From Lycium barbarum (taxonomy: Eukaryota; Streptophyta; Magnoliopsida; Solanales; Solanaceae): a stretch of 64,000 nucleotides of DNA. The notes below the pieces were generated by a model. The model ran no database searches. It was not told the DNA's origin and was given only the letters and a program-made list of their open reading frames with translations. Below, one piece after another: positions 57,801-64,000 of this stretch. Location: NCBI RefSeq assembly GCF_019175385.1, contig NC_083345.1, forward strand, positions 42,120,098-42,184,097, in the 5' to 3' direction. The position numbers and the translations under genes were made by a program. Every line of letters begins with the position of its first letter. Position 1 is the stretch's first letter.

Positions 57801-60355
57801 TGCCAAAGAAAGGGGGCATCACTGTTGTTCCTAACTCTAAAAATGAGTTGATTCCGACAAGGACTGTCACCGGTTGGAGAGTGTGTATGGACTATCGGAA
57901 GCTGAATACCGCATCTTGCAAGGACCATTTCCCTATGCCTTTTATTGATCAAATGCTTGATCGGCTAGCCGGAAGATCTTATTACTGTTTCTTGGATGGG
58001 TACTCAGGATACAACCAGATCAACATTGCGTTGGAAGACCAAGAAAAGACTACTTTCACTTGTCCCTATGGGACATTCGCTTTCAGCCTGATGCCATTTG
58101 GTATTTGCAATGCACCAGCTACCTTCCAAAGATGCATGATGTCCATATTCTCTGATATGGTTGAAAACTTTCTTGAAGTTTTCATGGATGATTTCTCTGT
58201 GGTGGGAGATTCATTCAATGAATGTTTGGGTCATCTTGATCGGGTGCTGCAACGGTGTGAGGAAACCAACCTCGTGCTCAACTGGGAGAAGTGTCATTTT
58301 ATGGTCAAGGAGGGCATTGTCCTTGGCCATAAGATTTCAGAAAAAGGGATTGAGGTTGATCAAGCTAAAATCGATGTGATTTCATAACTCCCTCCGCCCG
58401 TTTCAGTAAAAGGAGTTCGGAGTTTCTTGGGGCACGCCGGATTCTATAGAAGGTTTATCAAAGACTTCTCAAAAATTGCAAATCCCATGTGCAAACTCTT
58501 AGAAAAAGAATCCAAATTCAATTTTGATAAAAAGTGCATCAAGGCGTTTGACGAGTTGAAGCTGAAATTAACCTCCGCACCGATTGTGGTGTCCCCAGAT
58601 TGGTCACTTCCCTTTGAATTAATGTGTGACGCCAGTGGTCTTGCAATTGGTGCTGTGCTTGGTCAGCGGCTAAACAAAATCCTACACCCAATTTATTATG
58701 CCAGCAAAACATTGAATGGAGCCCAGCTGAACTATACAGTAACGGAGCAAGAATTACTTGCTACTGTTTATGCTTTTGAAAAGTTTCGGGCTTATTTGTT
58801 GGGTGCCAAGGTAGTGGTTCACACTGACCATGCTGCATTGCGCTATTTGATGGCGAAAAAAGATGCTAAGCCTCGGTTGATAAGATGGGTGTTGTTGCTA
58901 CAAGAATTTGACTTTGAAGTCAGAGACCGGAAAGGGTCAGAAAATCAAGTAGCTGACCATCTTTCCAGACTGGAAGCACCAGGGAGACCGAGTGATGTGC
59001 TAGATATTGATGACACTTTCCCGGATGAAAGAGTTTTGGTCATTGCCAATGATGTGGCACCATGGTATGCCGATATTGCCAATTATTTGGTAACTGGCAT
59101 CGTTCCTGAAGAGTTGAAGACATATCAAAAGAAGAAGTTCTTGAGAGACTGCCGACAGTATTGTTGGGATGAGCCTTACTTATTCAGAACGTGTGCTGAC
59201 AATATGATCCGGAGATGTATGGCGGAATCTGAGGTGATGGACATTTTGAAAGCTTGCCATGATTCTCCAGTTGGTGGACATCACAGTGGAAATCGAACAG
59301 CAGCCAAGGTGCTAGAGTGTGGCTACTACTGGCCAGCCATTTATCGTGATGCAAATATGTTGGCACGCTCTTGTGATAAATGCCAACGCCAGTGCACAAT
59401 AGGTCGGAGGCATGAAACTCCGATGAACTTTGTTCTTGAGGTGGAGCTATTTGATGTATGGGGAATTGATTTTATGGGGCCCTTCGTGAGCTCCTACGGC
59501 CTGAAATACATTCTTGTCGCAGTGGATTATGTCTCCAAATGGGTGGAGGCGGTGGCCTTGCCTAACAATGATGGTAGGAGAGTCAATGCGTTTCTCAAAA
59601 AGAACATCTTTACTAGATTTGGCACTCCTAGAGCTATTATTAGCGATGGTGGATCTCATTTCTGCAATAAACCATTTGCTGATCTTCTTGAAAAATATGG
59701 CGTGCATCACAGGGTTGCCACTTCATATCATCCTCAGACGAGTGGTCAGGTTGAGGTCTCAAACAGAGAAATAAAAAGCATCTTGGCAAAGACGGTCAAT
59801 GTGAATCGCACTGACTGGTCTAAAAAGTTGGATGATGCTTTATGGGCATATCGCACGGCATTCAAAACGCCTATAGGGACTTCACCGTATAAGTTGGTAT
59901 TTGGGAAAGCATGTCATTTGCCTATTGAGCTTGAGCATAAAGCCCTTTGGGCATTGAAAAAGCTGAATATGGATTGGCATGAAGCAACCAAGCTGCGGTT
60001 GTTTCAAATCAACGAGATGGATGGATTTAGGAACAATGCCTATGAAAGTGCAACACTGTACAAGGAAAAGATGAAATACTATCATGACTTGAAGATCCTA
60101 AAAAGGGATTTTCAGCCAAAAGACTTGGTCTTGTTATACAATTCACGCCTGAAGTTCTTTCCAGGCAAGTTAAAGTCCCGTTGGTCTGGCCCTTTTGAAA
60201 TTGTGAGTGCATCCCCAAATGGAAGCGTCATTGAGGTGAAATCCGAGGATGGCACTCGGACATTTAAGGTGAATGCACAAAGAGTGAAGCATTACCATTG
60301 GTGTATTGATGATGGTAAGGTCGTGGATAGGTATCGTTTGAAATATGGCTCCTGA
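54827..60355 (+). pseudogene. Athila-like gag-pol polyprotein with one internal stop
   Basis: One frame of 1842 codons from ATG 54827 (MAGRPHRNQGN) to TGA 60353-60355, broken only by TAA at 58385-58387 (codon 1187). Gag core from about residue 76 (CPLRHLKNFVHVC, AREWYEKLP, FLKQWFPPSKKAELR), then a Gln/Asn/Tyr-rich stretch. Protease DNGASINLMP is at about 673. Reverse transcriptase has MDYRKLN, LDGYSGYNQI, LMPFGICNAPATFQRCM and a catalytic FMDD at 1119-1122. After the stop come the thumb/RNase H ([33 protein letters not shown]), then integrase with a HHCC finger (H-H in SPVGGHH, CDKCQ) and D-D-E core ([26 protein letters not shown]). The nonsense codon falls at the RT/RNase H joint, where relatives have a Gln. 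Confidence 0.92.
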
Positions 60356-60540
60356 ACTCGAAAATGAGGTACCACGTCGAGCTGTGACGTTAAACCAAGC
60401 GCTGTGTGGGAGGCAACCCACATTTACCGCTTTGTAAGTAGTTTAAAGTTTGTATTGTCCTTGTATTCTTTTGTGTTGTTGATGTGCTAATGTGATGGGA
60501 TTTTGAGAACTGAAGGGACGAAATAACTGCTGAATGATTC
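60356..60540 (+). other. Post-pol conserved segment of the Athila-like element
   Basis: Contains 'agcgctgtgtgggaggcaaccca' (60398-60420), a phrase conserved after pol in many plant Athila elements. TGGGAGGCAACCCA is nearly palindromic. No coding capacity. Confidence 0.6.
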
Positions 60541-60555
60541 AAGGCGAGACGCTCC

Positions 60556-60905
60556 ATGTTACGGCCCGTAACTCATGTTACGGTCCGTATCATGAAGCGT
60601 AGCAGGCAAAAAGAAAAAAATAAAAAAATAAAAAAAATCACTGAAGGGTGAGGAAGAGTGTTACGGTACAAGTTACGGTCCGTCGTACGTATTACGGACC
60701 GTAACCCTGGGTCGTAACGTTGATACAAAATCTGGGCTTCACTGGAAATTTTCAACATGTTACGCCAGGTGATACGGACCGTAACACGAGTTACGGTCCG
60801 TCGATTGGACTGCCAGGTCATTAATGAATAAGTGAAACGGGGTCGTTTGATGGACCGTAACACAAGATACGGTCCGTATCTCAGGATACGGTCCGTAACA
60901 GGTAA
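60556..60905. repeat. ACGGWCCGT palindrome cluster 2
   Basis: Seven perfect copies plus near copies (ACGGCCCGT at 60561, TGGACCGTAAC at 60851). It is followed within about 20-30 bases by TTTAAATAC, a TATA-like site. The order (cluster, TATA-like site, CT-rich leader) repeats the LTR promoter layout. Confidence 0.88.
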
Positions 60906-60921
60906 CGTAATTGTCGGAAAT

Positions 60922-61139
60922 GTTTAAATACATTACTGACGGTTCCCATTTCAAATTAAAAGGATTCTTAAAACGTTTTTCAACTCCTTCTCCCTCATAA
61001 ATCCTCTCTTCTCTTCTTCACATCCTCCTCTCTTCATCTTCCATTCTCCCCCATATTTCTCTAAAAATCTCTTTACTATCTTCTTATCACAATCCCTGTT
61101 GTAAGTTTGAGTTTCACCCTTACAATCGCCAACGATCAG
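60922..61139 (+). promoter_or_regulatory. Candidate internal promoter and CT-rich leader for the third Athila ORF
   Basis: TTTAAATACATT at about 60922 is followed by a pyrimidine-rich stretch ('cttctccctcataaatcctc', 'cttcttcacatcctcctctc'), typical of plant 5' UTRs. It ends at a good splice donor CAG/GTATTA (61137-61141); another possible donor, TT/GTAAGT, is at 61101. Inference from layout only. Confidence 0.4.
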
Positions 61140-62129
61140 GTATTACATGTCTTTGCTCTTTTCTTTTAGCTATCAATGCGAGTTCTATGATGCTCATGAA
61201 TAATTTCGTATAATATGCGTTAAAATTCGTGTTTTGGGCTGTGTTGGTTGAGTTTGAATTTCAATTGATAAGTTATGGGGGATTTGACAATGGTTGAGGG
61301 TTGGGATTAGTATTGGTGCTGTTTAAAAGATTCTTGGGCACGAGCAATTGCTTCCCACTGAATTGAAGGGCAAATCCGGTTAAAGGTTGCATTTTTGAAA
61401 TTACTAAATCGGTTTGCCACCCAACTGTTCGATAAAAGTCCCCAATAAAAACTTTAATAAAACCGGGTGAAGTCTGAGTAACCCGAGGCATGTGAGGGGA
61501 TATAATATTGTTTTACAACATACCCATGGGACATTAAGTCCAAAATCTTGGCCTCGTGCTTAAAACGAGAAAATTTGGCCAAGTCATTTGTTTGCTAATC
61601 CGTTGCCCGTCATTATGTGTTACGGACCGTAACGTACGTTACGGACCGTAACATCGCACCGTAACACCGATAATTTCCATGAAAACTTTCTGGAAATTTG
61701 GCTGATGTTACGGTGGGATGTTACGGTCCGTATCCTATGTTACGGACCGTAACATCGATGGATTCCATGAAAACCTTCTGGAATTTTGACAGACGTTACG
61801 GTGAGGTGTTACGGACCGTAACACGAGTGACGGACCGTAACATCATACCGTAACACCTCTCAAATTTCCAGTAACTTTTCTAAAAATTTTGATCATGTTA
61901 CGGTGAGACGTTACGAACCGTATCCTACGATACGGACCGTCGACTGTGTTACGGTCCCTTTGCTTAATTGAACCATTTCAGTTACGGATGAAGATACGGC
62001 CCGTAACTCCATCGACGGTCCGTCGACTGTGTTACGGTACCTGACCTAATTAAAGTCTTTGGCTTAAATTCATAAGGTGTAAAAATTTTACAACTTCTCG
62101 TACATCATATCTAACTTTTCCTTCCACAG
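61140..62129 (+). other. Probable leader intron before the third Athila ORF
   Basis: Donor CAG/GTATTA at 61140 and acceptor TTTTCCTTCCACAG/GT at 62129, two bases before the ATG at 62132. The interval is T-rich at its left, has no gene, and contains palindrome cluster 3. Splicing would place the third ORF at the front of a short-leader mRNA. Confidence 0.45.
61617..62015. repeat. ACGGWCCGT palindrome cluster 3
   Basis: About eight perfect copies and several one-mismatch copies (for example GTTACGAACCGTA at 61910), within 400 bp. It ends about 120 bp before the third ORF. Confidence 0.88.
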
Positions 62130-62131
62130 GT

Positions 62132-64000
62132 ATGGGTAAACCACGACAATCAAAGAAGGCTTCACCTAAGGTCGCGCAAAAAGGAAAAGGTCGTGCTGCA
62201 AGTAAGGTAACCTCACGGCTGCGCGACGACGATCTGATCAAGGACGCCAGGCCTAAAAAGAGGCCGGTCGCACCCAGCAAGCCACCCCCAGCAGTTGTAC
62301 CCAGCCAACCAGACCCACAATTAGAAAGTTCCTCCTCGACTGAGGAGTTAAGAGAGTCGAGCTCGTCGAGTTTGTCGAGCCAAAGTGAACCCCAGCGGGC
62401 TATCACACCAACACACCGACCTCAACCACCCATTAGACAGCCTACTGCGGAGGAGTGCGAACAGGAAAGAAGGAAACTTGACATTCGGCTGCAAGCTATG
62501 ACTGAGAAGATCCTCCGGTTTAATGTGGAGGGATCTGAAGATTTGTATAACAAGGGGTGTGAGCGGGTAAAAGGTGAGGGAATGGACCCAAGGCGGAGTA
62601 TTTTCGAGGAACGGAATGTCATCTTCGATGGAATCGAAGGATATCCCGGCATTAGTGATACTATCCGATTCCACAAGTTGGAGTTTTTGAAAAACCCCGT
62701 TGGGTCCTACATATCGGTTTTTGTTAGGGAATTCTACGCTTCATATGGGCAGCTGTATTCAAAGTAGTGAAGAAAGGGCAGCGAGCAACTCAAGTACCGG
62801 CAATGAATGAGGTTGTATTCCGGACAAAGAAGATAGATGTCTCTCCATCGGCTATAAATAAAACACTATTCGGGGAAGATTATATAGAGCCTACATCAGC
62901 GGAAGAAGGGGAGTTTGCCTACAAAATTGAACAGAAGGATATAATCCCCGTCCGAAAATGGGTAGCTTCTGTTATTGCACGGACAACAGATCCTGAATGG
63001 GCCATAGTGCCAAAGTTCACAGCCACCACGCGGATTTGGAAAAACACCCTAACGCCAGAGGCAAAGTTTTGGTGGCAAATTGTTCTTGTGGCTTCCATAA
63101 TGTCGCGATATAAGATCAACTTCGGGCGACTGATAGCCGAAGACCTCCGAGAGAGAGCCACCCAGCCGACCACTTCCCTCATTCATCCATGCCTGCTTAC
63201 GCTACTATGCTTGCGTGCAGAACCAGAACCCCTACCCCATATCGATCACAGTGTGATTGCCAGCCATATTTATGACATCACAAAAGGGAAAGATGAGGTG
63301 TTCAGCCAGGGTTCGTTGCCCTCTGCATCGGTTTCTGAGGTGCCGGAGGGGCCTATGGGATCAGATGTTATACCCTTGGCTATCATGGGTGAAGAGGGAG
63401 CTGCTGCGGATCAGCACACAGATTCTGAGGCTCCACCGGCTGATCATGCTACACAGCCTATGCCACCTCCAGCCGCACCTACTTCGGGTGGTCCTACCTC
63501 TTCCACTGGAGCAAGCCCAGTACCACCGCAGGCAACACCAGGAGTCCCACCCGAGCTTGCGAAAAAAATGATGTTCAACCGGGACAATTTTGGGGCAGTG
63601 GTCCTGCAAGCGGATCGCACAGATAGGCAGGTCAAGAAGATCATGACTGAGCTAAAATTATACACAAAAAGGGCTATTGATGCAGCGCTGCGACCGATAA
63701 AAGAACAAATGGCTGCGGACCACCTACAAATCCACTCCCGAATAGATGGTATTGAGGGCAGGATGACTGAGCTGACTAGGACACACCCTACATTGGAATT
63801 GGGCGCTATTCGGAGTGAGTTGCGGTCTGTCAAGGATGATGTGCAGAAATTGAAGGCCCAGGAAGTGGCTGTGGCGACAGACCAGGTTCCTAAAGTACAC
63901 ACGGAGTTGGTACAGAGCCTATACCAGCCGGTTCAGAGCCTACTAGGGGATGATGACAACGAAGACACGGTTGAGGAACAGCACGACGAAGAGTTGGAGG
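62132..64000 (+). pseudogene. Third ORF of the Athila-like element (env-position protein, one frameshift, runs off the window)
   Basis: Frame 1 is 62132-62767 (MGKPRQSKKASPKVAQKGKG); a second frame, open from about 62750 to the last base, continues the same protein. The join near 62747-62753 looks like a one-base loss in a G run: without it the text around FVREFYASYG would run straight on into KKGQRATQVPAMNEVVF. Features: a basic, disordered N-terminus; a Ser/Pro-rich stretch; a globular part (IFEERNVIFDGIEGYPGI, EFYASYG, TRIWKNTLTPEAKFWWQIV, SRYKINFGRLI); a Pro/Ala/Thr-rich linker; then a C-terminal part with likely coiled coil (TDRQVKKIMTELKLYTKRA onward) and acidic tail. No clear signal peptide or membrane segment was seen, so despite its position it does not look like a typical envelope protein. 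Function unknown. Confidence 0.75.

Larger units (their letters stand above)
53191..64000 (+). mobile_element. Athila-lineage Ty3/gypsy retrotransposon (3' end outside window)
   Basis: LTR 53191-54708, tRNA-Asp-type primer site, gag-protease-RT-RNase H-integrase in one frame (54827-60355), then 'gtgtgggaggcaaccca', a phrase typical just after pol in Athila elements. Next come 1.7 kb noncoding and a third ORF (62132 to beyond the end) in the position of the Athila env-like gene. It is inserted in the decayed chromovirus. Pol is nearly intact (one stop), so this is a relatively young copy. Confidence 0.9.

Noticed and set aside
62348..62676. Minus-strand ORFs of 84-118 codons over the third Athila ORF
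   Set aside because: Antisense shadows of a well-formed plus-strand coding sequence; no recognisable family.
1..64000. tRNA, rRNA, or organellar insertions
   Set aside because: No cloverleaf, rRNA or plastid/mitochondrial gene stretch was recognised; isolated GGTTCGAACC-like words (33755) lack the rest of a tRNA.

Overview
This is a stretch of a plant nuclear genome. The repeat families point to an asterid, most likely Solanaceae: LTRs with the 'gaactacg...ggatacgtaggca' repeat type, chromovirus and Athila elements with the tRNA-Asp-type primer site, stowaway/hAT/MULE MITEs and LINE tails. The species cannot be named from the sequence alone. The window holds one clearly intact cellular gene, a CER1-type alkane-forming wax gene (28596-37470, ten exons, 626 residues). 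Almost everything else is transposable-element DNA, much of it nested.

Left block, 1-21333: the 3' part of an old CACTA (En/Spm-like) transposon, ending at 21333 with a 'cactaaaa'-type inverted terminus and a subterminal field of TTAGCGAC/CGTCGCTAA motifs. It carries a degenerate second transposase gene (Transposase_24/Ptta-En/Spm type) whose exons lie at about 693-1513 and 19456-20117. Inside it sit the end of a chromovirus-type LTR (1-692), an antisense LINE relic, and a very young 17.2-kb LTR element (2060-19224) inserted in that LINE. The young element has giant 4.6-kb LTRs (about 7 substitutions between them by eye), a perfect 5-bp target duplication and a damaged gag-protease-G-patch region, but no reverse transcriptase or integrase. 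A separate 5'-truncated LINE with its own target duplication lies at 20204-20736.

Middle block, 21334-28595: a chromovirus LTR fragment, the 3' part of a Tat-lineage Ty3/gypsy element with an antisense coiled-coil ORF (25546-22955, minus) and 3' LTR (25906-26530), then a terminal-inverted-repeat element that has captured a piece of a bHLH transcription-factor gene and was itself hit by a CACTA-type MITE.

Gene block, 28596-37700: CER1-like. All splice junctions can be placed; intron 6 uses a GC donor, and introns 1, 2, 3, 6 and 8 carry MITE-type repeats. The product belongs to the ER complex (with CER3 and cytochrome b5) that makes cuticular alkanes.

Right block, 37700-64000: degenerate retroelement ORFs (38072-39686 and 39715-40065), a chromovirus LTR fragment (40072-41948), about 6 kb of AT-rich repeat-derived noncoding DNA, and a decayed Tekay/Del-like element (about 48217-53190). 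The last is truncated by an Athila-lineage element (53191 to beyond the end). The Athila element has a 1.5-kb LTR, a tRNA-Asp primer site, a gag-pol frame broken by a single stop codon, and a third ORF (62132 to beyond the end) with one frameshift. Its most unusual feature is a set of clusters of the odd palindrome ACGGWCCGT (about 24 perfect copies). They lie upstream of the LTR TATA box and again, in two clusters, around a possible internal promoter and leader intron for the third ORF.
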